From Centrapalus pauciflorus (lineage: Eukaryota > Streptophyta > Magnoliopsida > Asterales > Asteraceae): a stretch of 64,000 nucleotides of DNA. A program made the position numbers and the translations under genes. The stretch spans positions 60,001-124,000 of the forward strand of contig JAANYP010002796.1 in NCBI GenBank assembly GCA_020465985.1, in the 5' to 3' direction. Shown in pieces: positions 23,518-35,904 of the stretch. The number at the start of each line of letters is the position of its first letter. Position 1 is the stretch's first letter. The notes under the pieces are model-generated. The model saw only the letters and a program-made list of their open reading frames with translations. It searched no databases and was not told the origin of the DNA.

Positions 23518-24171
23518 TGTCAAGATCAAAATCACTACCTAAGATTAACTGGTTTGAATCAATCAGAGTATAAAACCAATAACCTTGTATTGAATCAAAG
23601 TCCAATTAAGAAGTTTGAGGAATAACACTTAACTGTTTTAAGAAAAGCTTTCAAATCAAATAACACATAAATATAATCAACAATCAAATATTTTGTATTG
23701 CCAAACTTAATGATTAGAATCACCTCTAATCTGTTTGATTAGACGAAGAACACAGACTGTTCTTAGGGTTTTACAACCTTAGAGGCTTATGAAAACTTAA
23801 TCAAAAGGCAATTACAACTGAATCAAAAACTTGTACGTGCAGACTTACAATAGAAAAACCTATTCTATGTATATATAAAGCCTTCTGATTTGTTTCCTTG
23901 GAAAACTCTGATTTCTCTAGTAGTAGATATGCTTGAATCTTCGAATATAAATCTTTTCCTGAATTTCAGCACTTTCTGTTTGTTGAACTGTTGAGCAGCT
24001 TGAAGACTATCTGTTGAGCAGCTTGAACTTGAACACTGGCAGCTTGAACTTTTGAACTAGCTGCTCGAATTTACTCAACTAACAGCTTGAACTTTGTAAT
24101 TACACAGAAAATCTACTAACAGTTTGAGAAATCTAACTAACAGCTTGACCTACTTAGAATATTTCCCAACA
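23518..24171 (-). repeat. Sirevirus 3' LTR
   Basis: 654 bp with TG..CA ends on both strands. A TATATATA box lies near 23870. Many AGCTTGA/TTGAAC words occur in the terminal third, including a ~24-bp duplication near 23993-24030 that the other LTR lacks. Confidence 0.95.
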
Positions 24172-24186
24172 ATCTCCCCTAACTTA
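24172..24186 (-). promoter_or_regulatory. Sirevirus polypurine tract
   Basis: On minus, TAAGTTAGGGGAGAT directly abuts the 3' LTR, as expected of the plus-strand primer. Confidence 0.85.
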
Positions 24187-24275
24187 AATTCTGTACACAA
24201 GACTTTAAGTTTTTGTACAAATAAGGAAATAAAACAAAGTAAAACTGTTATCTACAAACTAAGGCATCCAAAAAC

Positions 24276-27077
24276 TTACAGTTGTGAAAGTTTCTGCTTA
24301 ATTGCCTTTAAAAAATCTCTTTTCATCTCTTCTTTATCACAATATATCTTCACTGAGCTCATTTGCAGTAACCATGCTCTTGGAAGATCAAAGAATTCAA
24401 AATTTAAGAACATGCTGGATCCGTTTGTAAATTTGAGTCTACATGTCTTTGATTTCACATATAGATCAACATGTACAATCTTCATATCCTTTGCAGCTTC
24501 TATATCTCCTCTGATAGATTCTGGATCAAAAATCCTTTTCAGATCTTTTACACTCTGCTTAACCCAAAGAAGTGGAGACCTAGACTGACTAACGGTTCCA
24601 ATACGATGCATTTGAGTCAGTTCTTCTCTGGTCATCTTCTGTACAAGGTGAACTATGATCTTGTATTCTTCCTCAGGATCAGCTTCTCTTTTAACTACAA
24701 AATGATATTTTAAATCAATGTCATCCATTGATTTAGCATACAGTATGTAATAGGAGGCTTGGAGAAGTCATGCTGATCGAGGGTCTTTTCAATTTCCATT
24801 ACTTTTTGCAGCTGATGCTCAAACAGTACTCTTTTCACCTGATCAAGCTTTGCTTGTTGAATAGCTTCTGATTGAGGATCATTAGCAGCAGTTTGAACAG
24901 AAGAAACAGTTTGAACAGGAGGAGGAGGATTACTGACACCAGCTTGAATTGGTTTCTGTTGGCTTTGGACTTGTTGGGAGACTTTGGCTGCTTTCTGTTT
25001 CTCCATCTCTTTGTCATGTATATCTTGCAGCTTTTCTGTTGGCCATGACTGAGTCATTACTCTTGAAATTCCAACTGATGCAGAGAAGTTGATCAAAAAT
25101 GTTCTGTGTTCTGCCTTTGAATGCCCTGTTGGCATTTTACTTTTCTTCTGATTCTGCTTGACCACAAACCCTCTTAGATAATCACCTAAGGTTTCATCAT
25201 CTTTCATTGGAACATGGGTTTGCTGGTCTAAGAGATCATCCTGTTCCTCTGCTAATTGTCTTGCTAATTCAGCATCATGAGCCACCTGGGCTTCTTTAGA
25301 AGAAAATTTAATCTTTGGAGCTTCAATAAGTATGCCCTTGCCCTTATCTCTGGAAGCAGATGCTGTGGATTGGACTGTACTGACAGGAGCCTGATTTCCT
25401 TCTCTGATAACAACCCCAGTTGTTCTGATTGGAGCAGCTTGAGTTTCTAGGCTAACAGCTTGAGTAGCTGTTGGGACTGCTAGCCTAGAATCTGGGACTG
25501 TTGGAGCAGGAGTTGAAGCCGTTTGGACTGAAATAGGGATCTCCTGATTCTCCCCCTTTTTGGATGCATTGGTTTGGCCAGGAGGACCTACAACCATTGC
25601 CATTAGGGTTCGAATCATCTTCTCAAGTTGAATGATCTTATTTCCACAGAGGGTGAACCCTTGATGAAAATAATCCATTCTCTGATGTTGAGCTGCTACT
25701 GTCTGTTGAAGTGCTATGATTTGTGCCCCCTGTGTAGCAATAAGGGACTTGTAATTTTCCAATACTGCTACAACAGGTCTCAGCTGAGGATCCGTCAATA
25801 TCATAAGTTGCAGACTAGCCTCAAGATCATCAAATGAGAGTGGTACCTGTGATCTACCACTGGCATGAATTCCAGAAGTAGAAACATCTGGGCCCATCTG
25901 TTCTTGGTACTGGGGACTTCCAGAAGGTGCTTGCACACCCTCTGTTGCCATGGGTGTGGTCTTAGTGATGTTGACACTGTCTTGTGCCTCTTGTGCAGAG
26001 ACATCAGTAGTGTCAGCCACAAAACCCATATGGACATCCTCTGTTGGGATGGCCACCTCCAAATTGAGGATGGGAGTGTCCTCAATGGGTTCCTTTTGGA
26101 TATTCTGTGCAGAAGTGTCCTCCTGCACATGGATATTTTGGCTCTGGTATTAGGGCTGAGGAGGAAGGAGCTCCTGAAACCCTTTGTCTCTTGTATTGCA
26201 TGAGTGGGGATGTGGGTTTGATAGAAGGAGCAGATGGAATATTTGTATCAGGAGGAGTGGGTTGGGGTCCTGGGGGTGAAGCAGTGATGGAAGGCTGAGC
26301 CTGCTCAGGACCCTCTCCTCTGTTTATTGGATTGATGCCCAGCATTGCAGAGGGCAATGGGACATCTATATTCAAAAAGTTGGCACTAGGTTTTAAAAGT
26401 TTTTTTATTGATGGTAAAGAGTGCCTATGGGAAACATGTATCCTCTTATGTATATTGAAATTAGTGCAAGTTCTTGCAAGTATTGCAGCAAAAAATCGTG
26501 GATACATCAAAAATTTCCCATTCATTAGGGCATGATGCCTTAACATACCCTGAAAAATCATGTTTGAAAAATTGAACTGTTGGCCCGTTGATAAACTCAC
26601 TAAGGCAGTGGCTATATTCGAAGAAAATTTTGACCAACCAGTTCTTTTAGGGCTGATGCACTGTTGTATAACATGCACAAGGTATTTCCACTTAGGGGCA
26701 AAATGTGCTTTAAAAAAAGTGAAAGAATCAGTAGGGCCCCTATACCCTATTGCAAAAAGGCCTCCATGTAAGGCAGTAAGGAAAAGATCAGAAATACCTG
26801 CGGCATCTTGTAGATGCAAGTGTTGGCGGATGGTTTCCTCAGTGATAGTGACAGTGTTGCCATCAATTTTGGATGTCAAAGATGTGACCCCGTTGATGGT
26901 TTTGACAGAGGCATATTTCCAAAACTGCTCTATATGGGATATATAGATTGTGGGATTTATAGTGAGGGCATGAGAGATATGGGAACTTCGAAGGAAGTCC
27001 ATCATGTCGTGGAATGGGTGAAGGTCAGTGTGTTTGAGTGAATAGGGGAGACAGTTGTGTTCTTTGACAAACTCCAT
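24276..27077 (-). pseudogene. Sirevirus envelope-like ORF, two frameshifts
   Basis: Three overlapping open frames (27077-26082, 26128-24710 and 24728-24276) form one large gene broken by single-base shifts near 26,110-26,160 and 24,740. The N-part has YISHIEQFWKYASVKTINGV, ITEETIRQHLHLQDAAGI and FFKAHFAPKWKYLVHVIQQC, the domain of plant proteins sometimes labelled putative plant transposon protein. The middle is Pro/Thr/Gln-rich and low complexity, and the C-part is charged. I saw no clear signal peptide or transmembrane pair, so the envelope name rests on position only. The intact product would be roughly 900 residues. Confidence 0.75.
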
Positions 27078-27457
27078 TGACGATCAAACGGTGATTTAGG
27101 GTTTGGGAGATGTGTCTGTGAATCACTCAGAGAGAAAAGAAAGGTCGTGGAAGATATTTTTGCAACTGGTAGTTATAATTAAACGAAACTGGGACCTTTA
27201 AAGGTTTGGGGGTTTCGAAAATATCTAATCCCGCGCACACACTTATAAGAATTTACCGAATTACCCTGCACACTTTGACAGATCAAGTGAAAACAACTAA
27301 CAGTCCGAGTGAAATGAACTAGCAGCTTGAGAAAAGACTCAAGCTGTTAGTTGAAAATTAGGCATATTCTGATAAAACAGTGTCTCCCCCTTAATCAAGC
27401 ATATGAAATAAATATATTCTTCATAAAATAAGAGAGAATGATTAAAAAAAAAACAAA
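27078..27457 (-). promoter_or_regulatory. Leader upstream of the envelope-like ORF, with hairpin
   Basis: This lies between the RNase H stop and the envelope-like ATG. Read on minus it has TATA-like words (CTTATAAG, AATTATAAC), then CT-rich sequence and CAAACCCTAAATC just before the ATG, resembling a plant gene promoter and 5'UTR. An inverted repeat of 15 bases with one mismatch lies at 27317-27331/27338-27352 with a 6-base loop. Confidence 0.45.
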
Positions 27458-30400
27458 TTAATCCATATTAACCATGCCAATATTTGATACTAGGAAGGTG
27501 AATCTTCCTACATCAAATGGTTTTGTAAATAGATCAGCTAATGGATCATCTGTATGAATTTTGGTAACTTGGATTAATTTCTTCTCATTACAATCTCTTA
27601 TAAAATGAAATCTAATGTCTATATGCTTGGTTTTGAGAAATTTCATTGGATTTTGTACGATGCTTATGGCACTTGAGTTGTCAATATAAATAAGAGTAGA
27701 TAGAAAGTTCATACCATACTCTCTCAGTTGATTCTGAATCCACATCACTTGAGAACAGCAGCTGGCAGCTGCTACATATTCTGCTTCAGTAGATGAGGTG
27801 GAGACAATTGTTTGCTTTTTGCACTGCCAAGAGACCAGTCTTGCTCCTAGATATTGACATCCACCAGTTGTGGATTTTCTGTCAATGTTGCATCCTCCAT
27901 AGTCACTGTCAGAATAGGCTGTTAGTTCAAGAGGAGAGTCTTTAGGATACCATAGGCCCCAATGAGGTTGGCCCTTAAGGTATCTAAAAATTCTCTTAAC
28001 AGCAAACAGATGTGAGTCCTTTGGAACATTGAAACCTGGCACAAACACAAACAGCAAACATTATATCAGGTCTAGAAGATGTGAGGTACATTAGTGAACC
28101 TATCAAGGATCTGTATAGGTGAATGTCCACATCTACTCCATCTTTGTCTGCATCAGGCTGCTTGTGAGTGTCCATTGGAGTACTAGCAACTTTGGTATCT
28201 TTGTAGCCAAACTTTTCCAGGATGTCTTTAACATACTTTGATTGACTTATAAAAAGTCCTGTGGGCTTCTGCTTGACCTGCAATCCTAGAAAGAATGTGA
28301 GTTCTCCCATTGAACTCATTTGAAACTTTTTGTGCATCAGTGACTCAAACTCTTTGCACAGACTGTCATTTGTTGACCCGAAGATGATATCATCAACATA
28401 CATCTGAACAAGCAGAATCTCAGATTTGATGGATTTTGTGAACAGTGTTTTGTCCAGAGTACCTCTCTTGAATCCATTCTGTAGAAGGTATGATGACAGA
28501 TTGTTATACCACGCTTTTGGGGCTTGGTGGAGTCCATAGTGTGATTTGTCTAATTTGTAGACTGTGTCTGGATACTCGTAGTCCTCAAATCCAGGGGGTT
28601 GACACACATAGACATCTTCTTCAATTGTACCATACAGGAATGCAGACTTCACATCCATTTGGTACACTTTAAATCCTTTGAAGCTGGCACAGGCTAGGAA
28701 CAGTCTGATGGCTTCTATCCTTGCTACTGGGGCAAAGACATCATCATAATCTATTCCTTCTTCTTGAGTGTATCCTTGTGCTACCAGTCTTGCTTTGTTC
28801 TTGATTACTATCCCTCTCTCATCCTTCTTGTTTCTGAACACCCATCTTGTACCAATTGCTCTCTTTCCTTTAGGAAGATCAACTAGAGTCCATACATTCT
28901 GAATCTTGAATTGCAGTAGTTCTTCCTGCATTGCCTCAATCCAAGATGGATCTTTCAAAGCCTCAGATGCCTTCTTAGGTTCTAATTGTGACATGAAACA
29001 TGCATGTTCAAAGGCAGCTAGACTGAATTCAGGAACTGCTGATTCAGCATCAGTAGACTCCTTGTGAACCATTGTCATTGTCTGTACAGGAGTGCGTGGA
29101 TCACCCATTATCTGATTGAGAGGGTGATACTTGTGAACTCTGAGTGTGGGTTCTTGGTCTGTCTGAAATGATGTTCCAAGATTAGTATCATCTCCTTCAG
29201 GACCACTTGATGGTTCAGCTTCAGGAACAGCTTGACCAAAAGATGGGACTCTTACCCTATGTGATGGAGCTGTTACCTCAGGACTTGGGATTGGCACTTC
29301 ATAATTTAGATTTGAATCATGTTGAGCATCCAGTACCCCTGGTGGGTCACAAGATAGAAGTGGTAGAACAGTATACTCATCCTATTTATCAGAATATTCA
29401 ACAGTCTGAAACTTTGTGCCAACAGCTTGAATATTTGTGTGAATAGCATGAGAATTTGTGTTGGCAGCTTCAACCCTGTTTTCATCAGTTTCTGCAGTAT
29501 ACTCAACAAAGCTCAGAGAATTTGTTAGTGAATCTACATCAAACAACCAATCAGGACCAGTGCCTTTGATATTTGTAGTGTTTTCATTAAACTCAACATT
29601 GGCACACTCTTCAATGGTTTTGGACACACTGTTAAATATCCTATAGGCTTTGCTTTGAGTAGAGTATCCTACAAAGAAACCTTCTTCAGCCTTACTTTCA
29701 AACTTTCCTAAGTGAGTCTTAGTGTGAAGAATAGTGCATGAATAGCCAAAAGACTTTAGAAAGGCTATTAAGGGGACTCTATGATGGAATAACTCATATG
29801 GAGTTTTCCCTTGTGATTGAACAACCTGAACCCTATTTAGCACATAACAAGCTGTATTGACTGCCTCTGCCCAAAAGGTCATTGGCAGTTTGGAATCAGC
29901 TAGCATGGTTCTAGCAGCCTCAATTAAAGTTCTGTTCTTTCTTTCAGCTACACCATTTTGTTGTGGTGTTCTTGGTGCACTATATTGCCTTGCAATACCT
30001 TTTGGCTCACAGAAACTGTTTAGGATATGATTTTTAAACTCAGTTCTATTGTCTGACCTGATCACCTTAACTTTTAAGTTGGATTGGTTTTCTATCTTAA
30101 GAATAAATGATTTAACTAGCTCAGCAGTTTCATCTTTAGTCCTAAGAAAGTAGACCCATGTGAATCTGGTGAAATCATCAACAATGACTAAACAGTAAGC
30201 TCTTTTATTCAAACTCAAAACAGATGTTGGACCAAAGAGGTCCATATGAATAAGATGAAGAGCAGATGAGATTGAATTTACTTCTTTGGCCTTATGAGAA
30301 GTTTTGTGTTGCTTGCCTTTAAGGCATGCTACACAATGATCATCACAGATGAACTCCTTTTGTGGTAAACCTCTTACCAAATTCTTTTTGACTAGAACAT

Positions 30401-30962
30401 TCATAGATTTGAAGTTCATGTGACACATCCTTCTGTGCCAAAGAGCAGACTCATTAGATGATGCTTTGGATATCAAACAGCTTAAAGTACTTGATTTGGA
30501 TAAAAGATCTGTGTCCAAGCAGTAGACATTGTCCTTTCTTGGTGTTCTAAGTAAAACAAGATTTTCAGGTATTTTAAAATCTTTTGAAAGAACAATGCAC
30601 TCAGAATCTGTGAATACAACAATATTTTGTTTATCACAGATTTGGGACACACTTAGTAAATTGTACTTCAGCTGTTCAACATACAAAACATCATTGAAGA
30701 TCATATTGCCTGCTTTGACAGTACCTTTACCTGTTACCTTACCTCCCTTGGAATTTCCTCCAAATGCAACAAACCCTCCTTCAAAGCCTTTGAAATTTGA
30801 CAAGCATTCAGAATTGCCTGTCATGTGCCTAGAGCATCCACTATCCAAATGCCATCTTGTTTTATGTTGTGACCTGTGGGTGCCCTGCACAAATAAAAGC
30901 TTAGTTAGTAGTGGAGTAAACCCAAACCAAGTTGGTTTTGGGTTGTCCTTGTGCATTGACAT
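27458..30962 (-). pseudogene. Sirevirus pol (protease, integrase, RT, RNase H)
   Basis: On minus, WHLDSGCSRHMTG (about 30857-30819) is an intact aspartic protease motif. A GAG-pre-integrase region with H and C ligands (HRRMCHM) follows. The integrase core has HMDLFGP, RSDNRTEF (R in place of the usual G) and PQQNGVAERKNRTLIEAAR, which supply the D,D,E residues. An in-frame TAG at 29382 separates integrase from RT. RT (29297-28050) has VYQMDVKSAFLYG and MYVDDIIFGS. A frameshift near 28030 precedes RNase H (YSDSDYGGC...STEAEYVAA), which stops at 27458. Damage is light, consistent with a recent insertion. Confidence 0.93.
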
Positions 30963-31217
30963 AACTAAACACTGTTTGTGACTTCTTATACTTAGTGAGA
31001 TCCACTGGTGGATTCTGTGAAGAATATTTAGTTATGACATGAGGTATCCAGGTGTTCTTCCAAACTTTTCATTAACAGTCTCAGATGATCCATTACCAGT
31101 TCCAGTTTTAGGCTTAGCAGTTTGAACTGGGTTTTTAGTGCTAACAGCTTCAGAGTTTGCACTACCAGTTCCAACTTTAGGCTTAGCAGTCTCAACTTTT
31201 GTATCAACAGTTTGATC

Positions 31218-33568
31218 TTAGTTTTTGCCTTTAACACACCATATCTGTTTAAAATTTGATTTGGATTTTGCCAAAACTTGTTTTTGGTGTGTAGACTGGC
31301 GTTTGTTGACTTTTAAGAACCTGTGATCAACTGTCTTCTTTGGAACTGGTGCAACGGGAGGTTTGGCCTTTGAGTTCTTTGAGTTTTGAACAAATGCCTG
31401 TTTTTGAACCACAGTCTTTTTTGCAACAGATGGTTTATATAAACAATGTCTGGCCAAATGGTTTTTCCTGCCACAATGGAAACATCTTTTGACTGTTTTG
31501 ATTGGAGAACCAGTTTTGTTGGACCATAACTGGTTCTTGTTCCTTTGATTTCCCCTTACCTGATGTTGTTTGAGAAACTTTTGGACACCATGCTTTTGGC
31601 ATGTGCAGATTGGAACAGTCTTACCCCTTCTATTAACTTTTAAGGAAGATGCAATGTTACAGTTAGAAGGTACAGAAACATGTGGAACAGCATTGCTTAC
31701 ACTCATCTTCTCTTTTCCTTTCTTACTGGGGGCAGAGGTTTCTATAGGTGCACTCATTGTTTTGTGTTCTCTCTCAACTTCTTTGCACTCACAGTCTTCA
31801 TTTGGAATCAGTGCTTCTTTAGATTCAGGACTGTTTTCAAGGATAGGATCTACAGTGGTCATTGACTCATCTAATGGTTCATTAACAAGTCTATCAGCCA
31901 CTTCACTCATGGGATGAATGTATTTGTTGTTGTATGGGGGTGGAGTGGCTCTGTATCCTATACCTTCTTTGGGATTGAGCTGAGATTTTACCTTATCTTT
32001 AAATTGAACTTCCATTAGGTGTTCCAACTTTTGATTTGCCAATTTGAAATTTCCTAAATCTGTATTGACAGATGCTATTTTCTTGTTAGCTTCTAACACC
32101 TTCTGTTCAGCCTCATCTAATTTCTTATTTACGGAATCTATTTTCTTGTTCAGTTCCTTTTTCTCCCACTCATGATATGTTCTATCATGTCCCATTTGAA
32201 TCTCATTATCTTTATAGTCATTGATCTGTTTTTCAACATCTTCTATAGCCTGCATGTACTCATATCTCCTTTCTTCCATCTTAGCTAGAGTTTTGCACAT
32301 GCTCTCATTATGATCTCTGTACTTTTTAACCATATTTTTGCATGTTTGAGAGCAGAGTTTAGCATTTACCTCAGATGGTAGTTCAGTGGAAGTGACATTA
32401 GATGTTTCTGCCATGAGAGCTTGACTTTGAAACTCCTCTTCTGTCTGATCACTCCCGTCAAACACGTTATCTTCTTGAGAAACAAGTGCTTGTGATGATG
32501 AAGCTTGATTAGTTTGCTGTGGTCTTGGTGGCTGTTGACCTTGGGATCTGCATTCTCTGGCAAAGTGTCCAAGCTTGTGGCATATAAAGCATTCAACTTT
32601 TGATTTATCAAATGCTGGTTTGCCTTCTGGTCTGGCTTGGAAGTTTGATCTGTCAGTTCTTTTCAGAAACCTTTTAGCCCTCATAGTCAACATTGCATGC
32701 TGCCATTTCAAGTCCATCTCTTCTAGATCATCTGGATGGATTTGTTCTAAGTCTTCAGCATTTAGAGCAAACAGTCCATCATTGGCAACAAAAGCTTCAT
32801 AATGAACTTCAGTAGAATTGCCATCAGCACCTGAAAAGGAATCACAACAGTTAGATTTATCAGTTAATGCTGATGACAGCATAGCAGTGTTATGATTGTA
32901 TGAAAAGGATTTTTTTTTTATTTTCAATCTCAGTTTCAAACACTCTCAGACTGTTGTAAAGGTCATCCAACTCTATTTCATCAAGAGTATCTTTTGTTCT
33001 CCATTGGGCAGCATAGACTGTCCACTCTTCACCAAGGGATCTAAGGAATTTTCTGTTTACTTCATCTTGATCCAAGCTGATTTTGGCACTCTCCAATTCA
33101 CCTATCAATTTATCAAACCTGTCAAAGATTTGAGTAAGGTTTTCATTCTTGCCACCAGAAAAAGTTTTCATACTGCTGTTTCAGAAAATCTTTTTGATTC
33201 CTTTTGGTTCTAGCATTGCCAGCAAATCTTTTCTCTAAGGCAATCCAAAGAGAATGAGCAGTATAGAACTTTTAAAACTGGTGTTGATAAGCATTATGAA
33301 TGGCTATCTGTAAAAGTGTAAGAGCTTTCACTTCATTCATTCTAGCCTTTCTTTCAAGTTCAGTATTTGGAGGTGTTTTTATGGGCTTGCCCTCAGCATC
33401 AAGTTCAGGATCAACTACAGGAGGAAATTCAACAGCTTCCCATATGGCATAATCAATAAATTGAATGTGCTGTTGAATCCTGAGTTCCCACATCTTGAAC
33501 ACAGTGGGTTTGAGCATAGGCACTTTGAGTCCTTGCCCAGATCCACTACTGCTATTATCAAATTCCAT
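31218..33568 (-). pseudogene. Sirevirus gag, frameshifted
   Basis: The start is MEFDNSSSGSGQGLKVPMLKP at 33568. The matrix/capsid region has a TAA at 33272, a frameshift near 33,165 and a second shift at a homopolymer A run at about 32,915-32,930. The zinc knuckle CFICHKLGHFAREC (about 32560) is intact. A long coiled-coil region rich in K, E and N follows. A second knuckle, CFHCGRKNHLARHC (about 31470), precedes a basic tail. The stop at 31218 and another near 31034 are in frame with pol, so gag and pol probably formed one polyprotein frame. Confidence 0.9.
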
Positions 33569-33625
33569 TGCAGAAAATTAAAAATTGTAAAAGAAAGCTT
33601 CTAACTTTGAAAACAAAGAAAACCT

Positions 33626-33638
33626 GGCTTTGATACCA
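33626..33638 (-). promoter_or_regulatory. Sirevirus primer-binding site
   Basis: On minus, TGGTATCAAAGCC lies two bases from the 5' LTR edge at 33641 and is complementary to initiator-Met tRNA with one change. Confidence 0.92.
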
Positions 33639-33640
33639 CT

Positions 33641-34271
33641 TGTCAAGATCAAAATCACTACCTAAGATTAACTGGTTTGAATCAATCAGAGTATAAAACC
33701 AATAACCTTGTATTGAATCAAAGTCCAATTAAGAAGTTTGAGGAATAACACTTAACTGTTGTAAGAAAAGCTTTCAAATCAAATAACACATAAATATAAT
33801 CAACAATCAAATCTTTTGTATTGCCAAACTTAATGATTACAACCACCTCTAATTTGTTTGATTAGACGAAGAACACAGACTGTTCTTAGGGTTTTACAAC
33901 CTTAGAGGCTTATGAAAACTTAATCAAAAGGCAATTACAACTGAATCAAAAACTTGTACGTGCAGACTTACAATAGAAAAACCTATACTATGTATATATA
34001 AAGCCTTCTGATTTGTTTCCTTGGAAAACTCTGATTTCTCTGGTAGTAGATATGCTTGAATCTTCGAATATAAATCTTTTCCTGAATTTCAGCACTTTCT
34101 GTTTATTGAACTGTTGAGCAGCTTGAACTTGAACACTGGCAGCTTGAAGTTTTGAACTAGCAGCTCGAACTTACTCAACTAACAGCTTGAACTTTGTAAT
34201 TACACAGAAAATTTACTAACAGTTTGAGAAATCTAATTAACAGCTTGACATACTTAGAATATTTCCCAACA
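33641..34271 (-). repeat. Sirevirus 5' LTR
   Basis: 631 bp, nearly identical to 23518-24171. The TATA-like box is near 33991-34001. It is followed by the ATCAT target duplication. Confidence 0.95.
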
Positions 34272-34647
34272 ATCATTTATCCCAAAGTTTCCAACAAAGT
34301 AATCACATACAGATACAAAAGGCGGAATCTCTCGGCAACAGCAAGTCACGCTCCTATCTTCGCTAAGGAGCTGGTGCGATCCTATCTTCGGTTCCCCTGA
34401 TACACACATCAGACTCGAATACGTAAGCTTCGCAGCTCGTGAGTACACAAGGGTTAGACACTACACAATTCACATAATCACATATCGCATGTCACATGGC
34501 AGCCCTACACTACATGGCATAAACACATGCCAATCGGCCTCTAATCAAACACTAGAGATCCAATACAGGATGAGATTCTCATCTCAATTGGGGAATCCCT
34601 CCCCCTGAAGCCAAGCCATGCTCGTGGAGGCTAACAGGAATGACGAC

Positions 34648-34734
<87 letters not shown>

Positions 34735-35503
34735 GAACCCTACACAAGGTTAAACAGAGCTACACCGCTCCCGCGATAACCCACCGCGATACACTATAAT
34801 GGATCTCATGCAATATAACACATATAAGGGAAGAAGGATCATACCTGAGGGGCAGCTCGCAGTGCCCAAACAATTCATATAATCACATATGAAACACTAA
34901 CACAAGTGACTCGAAAGACAGCGACTAGTCTTTAAAAAATATCTCGCGTACTCACCTGGATCACCTCGTACAATCTCCCTAACTGTCTGATTCGAACTTG
35001 GCCCGTAACAATCTCTGACAGTTCCTGTACACAAATTAATTCTCCTCGGGTTAATCCCAAATATCCCATAACTGTTAACATACTCAATTGAACCCCACAA
35101 ACCAGCCCAACGGACCCCCAAAGCCCAAACCGACCCAAGCGCACTGGACCAGATCGCGGCCGCACTGGCTCGATCGAGGCCCGCGCTCACAATGAACATC
35201 GCGGCCGTGCTTGGCGCGTCGCGACCGTGCTCACGATGCAGAACAAGTCCTCTGTTCGCTGTTTCAGTTCTGCCCAGGGGGTTTTAACCCCCAAACTTCG
35301 ATTTCCAGCACATAAAATACATATAATTGACACCAATAAGCTCACCAAACATATCATTTCTCATGATTAACAAATCCAAAATCAGATTTAATTCTAGGAA
35401 TTTCTTACCTTGACTTCAATAACACAACTTTGAAGAGTTCAATCTGATTTTCAACACTTGAGTCACTTGAATTGAGTTCCAACTAAGCTCCAGCAGCATA
35501 GAA

Positions 35504-35545
<42 letters not shown>

Positions 35546-35869
35546 ATCTTAGGTTTTGCACAAAAGAAAGGAAGAAAGCAATACTCCACACACATATACG
35601 TACACGTACGGATCCGGTTATAACGCGGGTTCGACATCGATACCTGACCCCAATAATAAAAATCCACTATGTATATCATTAAATCCCATTTAATCCCGTG
35701 AATCCATAATCATTGCTTATCCACTAAAATTATATCCCGAATCCACGTAATCCCCGTCACGACACGTATAATCCACTATACGGGACGCAATTGGACCAAC
35801 GCAATACTCAATAAAATAATTAGTCAATAGGATAATTACACGTACCTGCTCGGGAGTCGGGGTGTTACA
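34272..35869 (-). repeat. Chromovirus 1 3' LTR, part b
   Basis: Continuation of the LTR split by the Sirevirus. It contains (TA)n at 34651-34732, (CA)n at 35505-35543, a CpG-rich block at about 35140-35250, and on minus a perfect splice donor CAG/GTGAGT at 34958-34950. It ends GGTGTTACA next to a polypurine tract. Confidence 0.92.
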
Positions 35870-35883
35870 AATCCTCCCCCCTT
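35870..35883 (-). promoter_or_regulatory. Chromovirus 1 polypurine tract
   Basis: On minus, TAAGGGGGGAGGATT directly precedes the 3' LTR. Confidence 0.85.
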
Positions 35884-35904
35884 ACAAAGATTCCGTCCCG
35901 GAAT

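Larger units (their letters stand above)
23518..34271 (-). mobile_element. Full-length Sirevirus (copia element 2), young
   Basis: The complete 10,754-bp element is on the minus strand. It is bounded by TGTCAAGATC ... TTTCCCAACA and a perfect 5-bp duplication ATCAT (23513-23517 and 34272-34276). The uninterrupted target is visible at 40930-40938 in the sister LTR. LTRs are 654 and 631 bp and differ by roughly 15 substitutions by eye, plus a ~24-bp tandem duplication. The order on minus is LTR, PBS, gag, protease, integrase, RT, RNase H, envelope-like ORF, PPT, LTR. Confidence 0.95.

Noticed and set aside
25865..27041. Plus-strand frames opposite the envelope-like ORF
   Set aside because: Antisense shadows of the minus-strand coding sequence.
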